Shown here piece by piece: positions 47,037-55,593 of a stretch of DNA of 64,000 bases. Source of the stretch: Syntrophaceae bacterium (GTDB taxonomy: Bacteria > Desulfobacterota > Syntrophia > Syntrophales > Smithellaceae); contig JAGPFA010000005.1 in assembly GCA_018056765.1 (NCBI GenBank), positions 1 through 64,000 on the forward strand, written 5' to 3'. A model generated the notes under the pieces. The model had not been told where the DNA came from, made no database searches, and saw only the letters and a list, made by a program, of their open reading frames with translations. Position 1 is the stretch's first letter, and every line of letters begins with the position of its first letter. The translations under genes and the position numbers were made by a program.

Positions 47037-48010
47037 TATTCAAGCCTCCAGCTCATCACTTTAAAAGGCGACCTCTGCACCACACCGTTTATGGACTGCT
47101 GCATCCCTTCGGTCACCCCCGTTGAGCGAATTGTAAAATAGTTGCTTTTCACCATCTCAACCAATTCAGGTTTTATCGTGATGCCTCCCATACCCGGCAC
47201 GTTCTTATACCAGGTAACGTATGACAAATCGTTAGCCGGGTTCAGGCGGTAATCGTCCATTCTATCGGCCAGCTCCTCGGTCAATTCCGCACAAAGGGCA
47301 CGCAACACCGGTTTGGGCGCGGTATTGATGTTGATGGCTCCCGTACCGTAGATGGTCACACATTGTATCAGGCCGGGTTTCTTACTGGTTCCGGCAAATA
47401 CTTCCTTTGAAATACCTTTTATCATAAGCAATTCTTCAATGCAATCCAAAGGCCCGTTTTTTGCTTTGTAGGGCAGGGGCAGCGACGCATAGTAGGAGCT
47501 TTCCGCTCCCATACCCGATATATCATCGTTCTCATCCATCCAGTCAATAATCGAGTCCACGATTTCCATCCCCTCCTGCGGGCCGAGCTCAAACTCAGGC
47601 AACGCCAGGAGTCTCAAAAGCATCTCTTTGATCTCCGGGTTGACCGCGCCGCCGTCCACCAGTTTGTTCAGAGGTATCTTTCCCTTTTCGTCCTCGATGC
47701 GTAAAATAAAGTGGCCGTTCGGAAAGAAAGAAGCGGACTGGGCGGAAAACGTTTCCGCCCGCGCCCAGTCATCGCGCAGCGTCTCATAGTCGGCACTGGA
47801 TTTTGCCAGCAGGGCGGCCGCGCCGTAAAAACCGGACTTGGCAATATAAGTCAGACGGATGCCGTCGCTTAAATTGGCCGCATCGTATATGTCATGGCGG
47901 GTCGAGCGGTTGAGTTCCAGGGCGGCCGCCGCCAGTATACTGACAATCAGGATGACGGTAATGAGCGCGATTCCGGATTGGTCTTTCAGGATGTTTTTCC
48001 TGTTTTTCAT
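47036..48010 (-). CDS. gspK: minor pseudopilin GspK
   Basis: GspK caps the pseudopilus tip. The 324-residue protein is the largest pseudopilin, as expected. The leader ends in QSG^IALITVILIVSILA, and GspK characteristically lacks Glu at position +5, as here. A long insertion domain holds SIIDWMDENDD and the NINTAPKPVLRAL helix-hairpin motif. It overlaps gspJ by 4 bases. Confidence 0.95.
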   Translation of the reverse strand: MKNRKNILKDQSGIALITVILIVSILAAAALELNRSTRHDIYDAANLSDGIRLTYIAKSGFYGAAALLAKSSADYETLRDDWARAETFSAQSASFFPNGHFILRIEDEKGKIPLNKLVDGGAVNPEIKEMLLRLLALPEFELGPQEGMEIVDSIIDWMDENDDISGMGAESSYYASLPLPYKAKNGPLDCIEELLMIKGISKEVFAGTSKKPGLIQCVTIYGTGAININTAPKPVLRALCAELTEELADRMDDYRLNPANDLSYVTWYKNVPGMGGITIKPELVEMVKSNYFTIRSTGVTEGMQQSINGVVQRSPFKVMSWRLE

Positions 48011-48669
48011 TTCCTCACCGGAAAAAATATTTTCGTTGTAAATTTGTAGGGCATTTCCGGATCTCTGTCGTTGGCCATAACAAGCTCTATCTCCATCATG
48101 GTCGGCGGCTTATCCTTCTGCGGCGGGGCCGACCTTGTATCCCAATGGTCAAACTGCCCGCCCGCTTCATTGAAAAACCGCAAAGCGAATCCCTTGATAT
48201 TTTGACAAATAACCACACCGCGATCCGTTGCGGACTCCGTGGCAGGCCGCGAACTCAAAACGTCGGAACGCCACAGGGAAAACCGCCCTTCCTTGTCACG
48301 TTTCACGAAATAGGTGATCATAGCAGGCGCACCGTCCAGTTCGCCGGGCTCAAACACAAGATGAGATGACGACCAGAAGGTCAGATACCCGAATTCGTCG
48401 ACGCCGATTCCTTTTCGTTCCGAGCGCAAAAAGAATTTGCCGTCAAATCGCCCAAGTGCGGTCAGGTCCCTGGCCATCCGGTCAAGCGTGACGCGCGCCA
48501 TTTTATAGATGACCGACTCGTCTTCGATGTTTCTGATGACGCCCAGCGTTGACGTGTAGGCGGCATAAATCGTCGTGAGCACCACTCCCAGAATAAAGAC
48601 GGCGATCATGATTTCCAGGAGTGTAAAGCCGCGCGATGGGGAACGGCGAAAACTGCAGATGCTCGGCAT
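48007..48669 (-). CDS. gspJ: minor pseudopilin GspJ
   Basis: The 220-residue protein has a class III prepilin signal, SRG^FTLLEIMIAVFILGVVLT, with Glu at +5. A DUF-like C-terminal beta domain includes YFVKRDKEGRFSLWR. GspJ, GspI and GspK form the tip complex. It lies 3 bases after gspI and overlaps gspK by 4. Confidence 0.94.
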   Translation of the reverse strand: MPSICSFRRSPSRGFTLLEIMIAVFILGVVLTTIYAAYTSTLGVIRNIEDESVIYKMARVTLDRMARDLTALGRFDGKFFLRSERKGIGVDEFGYLTFWSSSHLVFEPGELDGAPAMITYFVKRDKEGRFSLWRSDVLSSRPATESATDRGVVICQNIKGFALRFFNEAGGQFDHWDTRSAPPQKDKPPTMMEIELVMANDRDPEMPYKFTTKIFFPVRK

Positions 48670-48672
48670 AGG

Positions 48673-49044
48673 TCACATCCCACTTGTTTTGTACAGCACC
48701 AATTGATATGTCCCGCCCTTTTCAAACCATCTGTTGAACACTGTCACTTCCACCCTCTTGAGTCTGGCGATCTGCGTGTCGGTCACAACCAGTGTCCATC
48801 CGTAGTCGGGATGAGCCGGAGAAAAATCTCCCTTTTCCGTCCGGTTATCCAGCACACTGGCCGCTTCGACGTCGGCCATTTTGCTCTGGGCCAGAAGCGA
48901 TGCGGTAGTCTGAAAGCGCGCTTCCGTGGACATGGAAATGCTCTGCGACTGCATCTGGAAAACCGCCACCAGGCCGATGGCCATTATGGACATGGCCACC
49001 ATCACCTCTAAAAGCGTGAAGCCGCGGTTATGTCTGTTCATCAT
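48673..49044 (-). CDS. gspI: minor pseudopilin GspI
   Basis: The 123-residue protein has the prepilin signal HNRG^FTLLEVMVAMSIMAIGL with Glu at +5, and the short beta domain typical of GspI. It starts the GspI-J-K tip complex series and follows gspH by 9 bases. Confidence 0.94.
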   Translation of the reverse strand: MMNRHNRGFTLLEVMVAMSIMAIGLVAVFQMQSQSISMSTEARFQTTASLLAQSKMADVEAASVLDNRTEKGDFSPAHPDYGWTLVVTDTQIARLKRVEVTVFNRWFEKGGTYQLVLYKTSGM

Positions 49045-49053
49045 TCCTCCCGG

Positions 49054-49674
49054 CTATTTTGCAGTATCGCTGCCCAGACCGTCGTCCACGGAAATATCTG
49101 CATAACGGTCGTACAGGGCGGTCACACCCAAAAACGGGTTCATCACCAGCGTCATGACTTCCTCCTCGTGTGCCAGATGAATAATCAATGGCGGACTGGT
49201 ATTGTTTCTGGCGAATTTTACTTCAACTTTGCCCTGAGAGATTTTCTTGTTTTTTTGCTTGACGACATCCCGGATGACAACGCCGCCGGGCAGTTTCCGC
49301 GCCTTTTTTTCCACCTCCTGCAACTTTTCCGGCGTCATGTCCTGGGTCATTACATAATAGCTGTTGTCGGAAATATTCAGCACAAGAATGTAATCCATCT
49401 GGTCACGAACAGCTTCGGAGCGCAGTTGGCGCTCCAGGCCGACCAGCAGCCTGGTCGTTTTCTTGAGGCTGTTTACGGTGAGCGCTTCCCTCGTGGTGGG
49501 AATGGCAAAAACCAGGGTCACCCCGATCAGGGCGATGACGATTATCAGCTCCATCAGGGTAAAACCCTTATTTTTTGACGGCCGGCCGCAAAGCCGGCAA
49601 ATGGCGCACCGGCCGGCAGCTTCGTTATATTTTTGTGGTAAGCAGGCGGCGGAATCTGTTTGCGGCATGCTCAT
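49054..49674 (-). CDS. gspH: minor pseudopilin GspH
   Basis: The mature part begins at KNKG^FTLMELIIVIALIGVTLVF, a normal class III prepilin signal. I place the start at ATG 49674, just after the gspG stop (another ATG lies at 49668). This gives 206 residues and an unusually long leader of about 37 residues with four cysteines. No good ribosome-binding site precedes either ATG, so a nearer non-ATG start is possible. It is the connecting pseudopilin between the GspG shaft and the tip. Confidence 0.88.
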   Translation of the reverse strand: MSMPQTDSAACLPQKYNEAAGRCAICRLCGRPSKNKGFTLMELIIVIALIGVTLVFAIPTTREALTVNSLKKTTRLLVGLERQLRSEAVRDQMDYILVLNISDNSYYVMTQDMTPEKLQEVEKKARKLPGGVVIRDVVKQKNKKISQGKVEVKFARNNTSPPLIIHLAHEEEVMTLVMNPFLGVTALYDRYADISVDDGLGSDTAK

Positions 49675-49684
49675 CCGGCTTGAA

Positions 49685-50137
49685 TTAATCAACATCCCAG
49701 TTATTGATGTCCATATCTGCGTCTTCACCGCCCGGTTCGCCATCCGCCCCTAAAGATATTATATCAAAATCGCCGTGACTGCCGGGACAGACATACACAT
49801 AATCGTTCTTCCATGGATCCTTGGGAACTTTTCCTTTATCCAGATAGCCTCCCTTTCGCCAGTTCTTCGGCAGATTACCCACCGTGGGCGCCTCAACAAG
49901 CGCCTTGAGGCCCTGCTCGGTTGACGGGTAAGTACCGTTGTCGAGCTTATACATCTTCAGCGCGCTTTCCAGAAGGGCCATCTGCGTGCGCGCCGCCTGC
50001 TGTTTGGCCGTGTCGGATTGTCCGAGAAAGCGCGGCATAATCAACCCCGCAAGCAGAGCAAGAATAACAACAACTACCATCAGCTCAATCAGCGTAAAAC
50101 CCGCCTGTCTGTTTTCATGTTCTTTTTCGATTCTCAT
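49685..50137 (-). CDS. gspG: major pseudopilin GspG
   Basis: GspG is the main subunit of the pseudopilus. From ATG 50137 (AAGGAG eight bases upstream) it has 150 residues. The prepilin signal is RQAG^FTLIELMVVVVILALLA, and the conserved C-terminal region includes NGTYPSTEQGLKAL, DPWKNDYVY and GADGEPGGEDADMDI, the calcium-binding end. The upstream ATG at 50155 is unlikely because it precedes the ribosome-binding site. Confidence 0.97.
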   Translation of the reverse strand: MRIEKEHENRQAGFTLIELMVVVVILALLAGLIMPRFLGQSDTAKQQAARTQMALLESALKMYKLDNGTYPSTEQGLKALVEAPTVGNLPKNWRKGGYLDKGKVPKDPWKNDYVYVCPGSHGDFDIISLGADGEPGGEDADMDINNWDVD

Positions 50138-50160
50138 GCCCAACTCCTTTATCATAGCGT

Positions 50161-50286
50161 TGACGTCTTTGTAAAAGCGTCAGAGACAAGGCGCGCAAGT
50201 GTCCAAGAGTAAAACTTACTCTTTGCACGTCGCAACGACGAGAAACGAAGCGCAACGCCGTATATGGCATTTTTACAAAGCCGTCA
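50161..50286 (+). repeat. dispersed inverted-terminal-repeat element, copy B
   Basis: The ends TGACGTCTTTGTAAAA (left) and the reverse complement of the right end, TGACGGCTTTGTAAAA, match with one difference. Inside are GGCGCGCAAGT, a hairpin AAGAGTAA/TTACTCTT around AAC (about 50205-50223), CGCAACGAC and AGCGCAACGCCGTATA. Copy A is at 35110-35238. The hairpin sequence differs between copies while pairing is kept. The right end forms the TGA stop codon of gspF. Confidence 0.75.
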
Positions 50287-51510
50287 CTTCACCATCTGAT
50301 TCATCTCAAAAATCGGCAACAATATCGAAAAAACGATGAAACCGACGATCAAACCCATCACGAGAATCATCACCGGCTCCAAAAGCGATGTCATGACCAT
50401 GATATCCGATTGCACTTCCGTTTCGTAGGACGTGGCGATCCTGTTGAGCATCGTTTCGAGCGTCCCGGTCTGCTCACCTACGGCGATCATTTCCGTAACC
50501 ATCGGCGGAAACATGCCGCTGGCGGCCAGCGGGGCGGCCAGCGACTTTCCTTCTTCCACTTCCCTGGCGACAATGGTGAGGGCCTCTCCGATATACACGT
50601 TATTGACCACATTGCGGACAATGTCCATCGCCGCCAGAAGCGGCACACCGCTTTGTAAAAGGGTTGCCAGCGTGCGGGCGAAGCGTGCGATGGCGATTTT
50701 AAGATTAACCGCTCCCCAAACCGGTGCCCTTAGCCGAAAGGAATCCCAGTAACGCCGCCCCGCCTGCGTACCTGCCGTCGCATACTTGAAGACAAACAAC
50801 CCGACGATGACGACAAGTATCATCAGCCACCAGAAAGATTTCAGAAAACTGCTGATCCTGATCAGGATAATGGTCGCAAGCGGTAGAGTCTGCCTCATGT
50901 CCGAAAAAATCTCGGTGATTTTCGGCACAAGAAACGTCATCAGCAGGAAAATGACCAAAGAACCGACCAGCAGCATAATCATGGGGTAGGCCAGCGCGGA
51001 ACGTATTTTGTTTCTCAGCTCCTGCTGGTTTTCGCTGAAATCCGCCAGTCTCTCCAGTACCAGGTCCATCGTTCCCGAAGCCTCACCGGCCCTGACCATG
51101 TTGATGTAAAACGGCGGGAAGACGTTGGGATAAATTTCCATGCTGGCCGTCAAACTTTTTCCTTCCGTAAGGTCGGCACGGATCTGCGCCAGGATTTTCT
51201 GCAAAGGCTGGTTTTTGGTCTGCGCCAGTAAAATGGAAAAAGAAGACACCAGGGGGATACCCGCCCCCAGAAGAGTGGACAGCTGTCGGGTGAAAAGGGA
51301 AATATCTTTGGGGGAAATCCTCTGAAACAAACTGATTTCCATCGCGCCGGAAAAAGCTGATTGTTTCTTTTCGCGCGCCGGATAGATTTCTACCGGATAG
51401 ATTCCGCTGTCGCGGAGCTGCTGGCGAGCCGTGGACACTCCTGTGGCGTCCACAAATCCTTTGCGTTCCCGCCCTTTCTTGTCCAGTGCCACGTACTCGT
51501 AGACACTCAT
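50284..51510 (-). CDS. gspF: type II secretion platform protein GspF
   Basis: GspF is the polytopic inner-membrane platform on which pseudopilins assemble. The 408-residue protein has two repeated cytoplasmic four-helix domains (with SLFTRQLSTLLGAGIPL and ARTLATLLQSGVPLL) and three membrane segments near 170, 220 and 375-400. A GGGGGTGAT ribosome-binding site precedes the ATG. It heads the gsp operon here, and its stop codon lies in a dispersed repeat. Confidence 0.97.
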   Translation of the reverse strand: MSVYEYVALDKKGRERKGFVDATGVSTARQQLRDSGIYPVEIYPAREKKQSAFSGAMEISLFQRISPKDISLFTRQLSTLLGAGIPLVSSFSILLAQTKNQPLQKILAQIRADLTEGKSLTASMEIYPNVFPPFYINMVRAGEASGTMDLVLERLADFSENQQELRNKIRSALAYPMIMLLVGSLVIFLLMTFLVPKITEIFSDMRQTLPLATIILIRISSFLKSFWWLMILVVIVGLFVFKYATAGTQAGRRYWDSFRLRAPVWGAVNLKIAIARFARTLATLLQSGVPLLAAMDIVRNVVNNVYIGEALTIVAREVEEGKSLAAPLAASGMFPPMVTEMIAVGEQTGTLETMLNRIATSYETEVQSDIMVMTSLLEPVMILVMGLIVGFIVFSILLPIFEMNQMVK

Positions 51511-51700
51511 ATATCACCCCCGCGACAAGACTGATCATACAGATTATGCGGACATCTAACACACTTTTTGTCCGGATTCAAACGATTAGGACGGTGACAT
51601 CGGTAAAAAATGATGTGGTCACGACTGGCCGGGAATGAGGCAATACCCCCTGGAGCATTTTGGCCAAATTCATCTGCCTGCCACTTGCTTGGCCGGCGCC

Positions 51701-52366
51701 TCATTTCATCTTCCGGATGCGGATTTCAATATCTTTCTCGTCTTTGAGTAAAGCACTTAGTCTTGCCGTGTCCGTCTCTCCGTAGTGATACGGATAAAGA
51801 ATTTTCGGTCTGAACATCAATGCGGCATCGGCTGTCATTTCCGGCGTCATCGTGTAGGGAAGATTCATCGGCAAAAAAGCGATATCTATATCCAGCAGCT
51901 GTTTCATTTCCGGTACATTTTCCGTATCGCCGGCAAAATAAACGCGCTTGTCGCCGAAAGTCACCACATAACCGTTGCCGATCCCCCGTGGATGAAAAGG
52001 CACACCCGGAGACATCTCATGCCTGATGTTATAGGCCGGCACCGCTTCAATCTTGAATCCGTCCACTGTCTGAGACTCTCCGTTTTTCAGGACAATTGCT
52101 CCGGGGATCTGCCTGCCTGCATCGGGATTGCCGACAATTTTTGTTCCCGGTTTTCTGATTAGTTTAACCGCTTCCAGATCAAGGTGATCATGGTGGTCGT
52201 GGCTTATCAAAATTAAGTCCGCGGCGGGAAGTCTGGTGTAGTCCGCCTCAGCGCTGACCGGATCAACATGCACGGTCTTGCCGCCAAAAGTAACCATCAG
52301 AGTCGCATGTCCCAGAAAAGTAATCGCCAGGTCGCCCTGTGCCGTCTTTATGGTGTCTGTCTCCAT
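51701..52366 (-). CDS. UPF0173-type metal-dependent hydrolase
   Basis: The 221-residue protein is a metallo-beta-lactamase-fold hydrolase. Metal ligands are in SHDHHDHLD, a mid-chain His and Asp (GDTE) and a C-terminal YHYGE. The start at ATG 52366 follows a GAGGAGG ribosome-binding site; the longer open frame is not needed. Members of the family hydrolyse diverse esters or lactones, and the substrate here is unknown. It lies 26 bases after the J-like/HTH gene. Confidence 0.82.
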   Translation of the reverse strand: METDTIKTAQGDLAITFLGHATLMVTFGGKTVHVDPVSAEADYTRLPAADLILISHDHHDHLDLEAVKLIRKPGTKIVGNPDAGRQIPGAIVLKNGESQTVDGFKIEAVPAYNIRHEMSPGVPFHPRGIGNGYVVTFGDKRVYFAGDTENVPEMKQLLDIDIAFLPMNLPYTMTPEMTADAALMFRPKILYPYHYGETDTARLSALLKDEKDIEIRIRKMK

Positions 52367-52392
52367 TTGTCCCTCCTCAAACGGTAAATGCC

Positions 52393-53052
52393 CTACCCGC
52401 CGCCGGAACGTGCCAACCTCTCCAGGTAACGTCCGCTTATTTCTTCCACCGGCTCCAGGCAAAGGCACTTGAGGTAGGATTTCAAAAAGCCTTTGAGAAA
52501 AACGGGCGCCGGCAAAGATGCCGCAGCATCTGCTTCAATGTGCCTCAAATAATCAACGCGTATTTTGGTCAGCTTGGCGATATGTTCCAGCTCAATACCC
52601 AGCTCCTGGCGTATTTGTTTCAGGTCGGCTCCGCCGATATTCTTCTTTTGTAAAATTGCATTGATGGTCTCACTTTCGGCAATTTTTTCTTTCAGCGCAT
52701 CATGCCTGGCCACGATCACCCCGCCGCGGTGGCCGCTGCTGAAAGCAAAGACATCGATCGGTTTTTTCTGGGTCACCGCTATGTCTTCTTCGGCAAGCTC
52801 TCCCCGACCCACCAGTTCCGCATGGTATTGTTTCCTTGTTTGTTCGTTGATCAGTGTCTGGTAGGCCTCTTCAATGAGCAATAGAATTTCTTCCCTTTCC
52901 TTTTGCGAAAAAAATGAGTAACTCACGAGCGAACCGCTGGTGTACATCTGGCAGGCGGCGTTGTAGGCATGCCTTATTTCGAACGCCGCCGCTGTCGGTC
53001 CGATATCGAGCCTTTCGTAGAAATTCATTTTTTTGAAGTTCTTGGGCATCAC
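52393..53052 (-). CDS. J-like plus RodZ-type HTH protein
   Basis: The 219-residue protein fuses two domains. Residues about 9-80 look like a DnaJ J domain: NFYERLDIG, then a helix, then ILLLIEEAYQTLINEQTRK. The HPD tripeptide that activates DnaK is missing. Residues about 140-205 resemble the helix-turn-helix of RodZ/YfgA (LKQIRQELGIELEHIAKLTKI, cited by its ends). No membrane segment is present. It follows the MinD-like gene by 40 bases on the same strand. A regulator or localisation partner of that ATPase is a guess; I do not know a characterised member. Confidence 0.7.
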   Translation of the reverse strand: MMPKNFKKMNFYERLDIGPTAAAFEIRHAYNAACQMYTSGSLVSYSFFSQKEREEILLLIEEAYQTLINEQTRKQYHAELVGRGELAEEDIAVTQKKPIDVFAFSSGHRGGVIVARHDALKEKIAESETINAILQKKNIGGADLKQIRQELGIELEHIAKLTKIRVDYLRHIEADAAASLPAPVFLKGFLKSYLKCLCLEPVEEISGRYLERLARSGGG

Positions 53053-53092
53053 TACACTCCGGTAGACTTCGGATCAGCTTTTGTGCAGCTTA

Positions 53093-54013
53093 CTACATAT
53101 TACGCAAGGACAGCTGCTGGCCGGTGTGTTCAACAATCTGGCGGCTGAGCTCTTTGAGGTCCATGGCCGTTTTCGTGTAAGGATAGCGATCAACGAAAAA
53201 CACCTGCTGACAGATCGCATCATGAACATGGTCATCATAGGCCACGTTGCCGGCAAACTCCAGATGCAGGCCAAGATGCTTTTCCACCATTTTGCTTATT
53301 TGCGTCCCCAGGGAGGCATTGTCGTAACGACGCAGTTGATTAACGATCAGTTTGAAGCGAAACGAACGCAGTTCGTCCTGCAGTTTTTCATACCGCTGTG
53401 GATGCATAGCCTCCAGGGCGTTCATCATTGTATCGGGCCGGTTGGTTGCCCCCTGGCCGAATTTGTTTTCCATTTCTTCGCCCAGCGCCTTGTACTCCGG
53501 CGCGGTAAAACAGTAACGGATCAGGCGGAAGTAAATCGAACGGATCAGGCGGTAAACATTTTCAATCGAAGTCGGCTCCGGCGTCGTAACGAAAATGCCA
53601 TTTTGTGAGATTAAAAAAAAATCGAGAGTATTAAATGACGTACCGGCACCCAGATCCAGCAGGATACGGTCATAGTCAAGCCTGGCGATGGCACGCAACG
53701 TTTTCATTTTCTGCGCGTAAGGAAGATTGGCAATGTCAAAATTGTCGCGGGCGCCGCTGATGAGAAAGAGATTTTCATAAGAGGTCTTAATGACCGTGTC
53801 CTCCAGCAGGGGAATTCTTTTCTGGAGAAAATCGGAAAATCCTTTTTCCGGATAAGGCACACCGACCAGTGTATGCAGATTCGCGGCACCCAGATCCAGG
53901 TCAATGATCAGGGTTTTTTTACCCGCCTGTGCAGAAAGCCTCCCCAGGGAACTGGTGAGAAAACTTTTTCCCGAACCGCCTTTTCCTCCGCCGATTGGCC
54001 AGACAAACGCCAT
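53093..54013 (-). CDS. MinD/FlhG-family P-loop ATPase
   Basis: The 306-residue protein has the deviant Walker A motif GGGKGGSGKS (8-17) near its N-terminus, switch regions DLDLGAANLH and LLDLGAGTSF, and the MinD/FlhG fold. I start at ATG 54013, just before the P-loop; the longer frame to 54088 reads through the promoter. There is no obvious C-terminal amphipathic membrane-targeting helix as in MinD. Such ATPases position flagella, secretion machines or division proteins. Its neighbours are a J-like/HTH protein and the type II secretion locus. Confidence 0.82.
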   Translation of the reverse strand: MAFVWPIGGGKGGSGKSFLTSSLGRLSAQAGKKTLIIDLDLGAANLHTLVGVPYPEKGFSDFLQKRIPLLEDTVIKTSYENLFLISGARDNFDIANLPYAQKMKTLRAIARLDYDRILLDLGAGTSFNTLDFFLISQNGIFVTTPEPTSIENVYRLIRSIYFRLIRYCFTAPEYKALGEEMENKFGQGATNRPDTMMNALEAMHPQRYEKLQDELRSFRFKLIVNQLRRYDNASLGTQISKMVEKHLGLHLEFAGNVAYDDHVHDAICQQVFFVDRYPYTKTAMDLKELSRQIVEHTGQQLSLRNM

Positions 54014-54055
54014 ACTCCAGCCGCCGCTTTTTTTATTTACATATATGATAAATGA

Positions 54056-54084
54056 ATCATATTCAAGTGATAAGTTGACAGCAA
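54056..54084 (-). promoter_or_regulatory. promoter of the MinD-like gene
   Basis: On the minus strand TTGCTG (54084-54079) and TATGAT (54061-54056) are 17 bases apart; the -10 matches 5 of 6 positions. It supports the ATG at 54013 as the start. Confidence 0.6.
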
Positions 54085-54163
54085 GCATTTGTCATACAAA
54101 TTGCCCGCAACGAGCCGGAAAAGGCAGACCTGACGACATTTGGCGTGGGCAAAAATAACCTTC

Positions 54164-54192
54164 TTGACATGTGCATGTATTGCCTCTAGAAA
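54164..54192 (+). promoter_or_regulatory. promoter of the cell-wall recycling cluster
   Basis: A perfect TTGACA (54164-54169) and TAGAAA (54187-54192) are 17 bases apart, placing the transcript start about 20 bases before the SpoIID-type gene. No later strong promoter is seen before amgK. Confidence 0.65.
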
Positions 54193-54219
54193 AAAGCATC
54201 TTCACTTGCGGACGGTTAC

Positions 54220-55545
54220 ATGATCACAAGCGAACCGGTAATTAAAGTCGCCCTTCTTCAGAATTCGCGCCAGGCGAAGGTTTTACTTAACGGAACATAC
54301 CCGCCTTTTTCCGGACAAGAAGCAAAAACTCAAATTAACGCCTCCGCGGGCGAAAACGGCACGGTCACCATCAGGGACCGGGATGAACGGATCGTGATGC
54401 AAAAAAATGAAATTGAACTTATTCCCGCCGATCGCGCGAATGATTTCTTCAGCTTAAGCGACATCCGCATCGGCATCCGCTTCCACTGGGAACGCCTGCA
54501 GACTCTCTCCTTCCGCGGCGGCATATTATTTTCACCAAATCAGGACGGCACAATCTCGGCTTTCAACCTGATCGGCCTGGAAGATTATCTGTCCTCGGTC
54601 ATTTCATCGGAAATGTCCGCCGGTGCTCCCCCGGAGTTTCTCAAAGTCCAGGCCGTCACCGCACGAAGCTGGCTGGTCGCCATGCTGGAAAAGAAAAAGA
54701 CGCCTCGCGCCGTGCAGGACGGGGGGGAAAATGAAATCCTTGTCTGGCAGGATGTAAACGACCATGAGGGGTTTGATGTGTGCGCGGATGATCATTGCCA
54801 GCGCTACCAGGGGATTACACGCATAATTTCCGAAAATGTCGCCCGGGCGATAAACGACACGCGCGGGTTGTTTTTGACCCACGAGGGCCGTATCTGCGAC
54901 GCACGCTACAGCAAATGCTGTGGTGGAAGGACGGAAGTGTTTGCCACCGCCTGGGAAAATGCCCATTTTCCATATCTGGCCGGCATCAACGACAGCGACC
55001 GCGAAAGCTCACCCCTTGCCACGGAGGCACACGTAAAATCGTGGCTGCTTTCCAATCCGGAGGCTTACTGCAACACAACCGATGAATCTCTCCTCGGGCA
55101 GATCCTCCCCTCCTTCGACCTGGAAACAAAAAATTTCTACCGCTGGCGGGTCGTTTACACGGCACAGGAGCTAACGGCCATTTTGCGGGAAAAGTCAGGG
55201 ATTGACTTCGGCGCGCTCAAACGCATTGAAGCGCTGGAGCGCGGAGCTTCAGGCAGGATCAGCCGCCTCAAAATAGAAGGCACCCGGCGAACTGTGACCG
55301 TCGGCAAGGAACTGGAAATCCGCCGCTGGCTTTCACCGACACACCTGCTTTCGAGCGCTTTTGTGGTTTCGGCACAGCATGACGCGGCAGGCGATATTTC
55401 GCACCTTACATTAGACGGAGGCGGCTGGGGACATGGCGTGGGGCTTTGCCAGATTGGAGCGGCCGTTATGGCGGCCCGTGGTTTCAAGTCGGAAGATATT
55501 TTAGCCCACTATTTCCGCGGCGCGGTTTTGAAAAAGCTCTACTGA
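54220..55545 (+). CDS. SpoIID/LytB-domain protein, no signal peptide
   Basis: SpoIID proteins are lytic transglycosylases acting on stem-peptide-free glycan. The 441-residue protein has the domain start VIKVALLQNS, the catalytic Glu131 in SSEMSAGAPPEFLKVQAVTARSW (landmark ends SSEM and TARSW), the conserved cysteine pair region CADDHCQRYQGI, YSKCCGGRTE, and the C-terminal GWGHGVGLCQIGA. No signal peptide or membrane helix precedes the domain, and the upstream frame is blocked by a stop at 54187. Either it acts in the cytoplasm or is exported unusually. It opens the run with ampG, murU and amgK. Confidence 0.88.
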   Translation: MITSEPVIKVALLQNSRQAKVLLNGTYPPFSGQEAKTQINASAGENGTVTIRDRDERIVMQKNEIELIPADRANDFFSLSDIRIGIRFHWERLQTLSFRGGILFSPNQDGTISAFNLIGLEDYLSSVISSEMSAGAPPEFLKVQAVTARSWLVAMLEKKKTPRAVQDGGENEILVWQDVNDHEGFDVCADDHCQRYQGITRIISENVARAINDTRGLFLTHEGRICDARYSKCCGGRTEVFATAWENAHFPYLAGINDSDRESSPLATEAHVKSWLLSNPEAYCNTTDESLLGQILPSFDLETKNFYRWRVVYTAQELTAILREKSGIDFGALKRIEALERGASGRISRLKIEGTRRTVTVGKELEIRRWLSPTHLLSSAFVVSAQHDAAGDISHLTLDGGGWGHGVGLCQIGAAVMAARGFKSEDILAHYFRGAVLKKLY

Positions 55546-55593
55546 CCGCGGGGGATTACCAAACGAGACACAAATTAAGCAAACGGCAGATAA

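Noticed and set aside
51511..51700. Promoter for gspF
   Set aside because: A TTGAAT ... TAGATG pair on the minus strand is too weak to call; the region otherwise shows nothing I can support.
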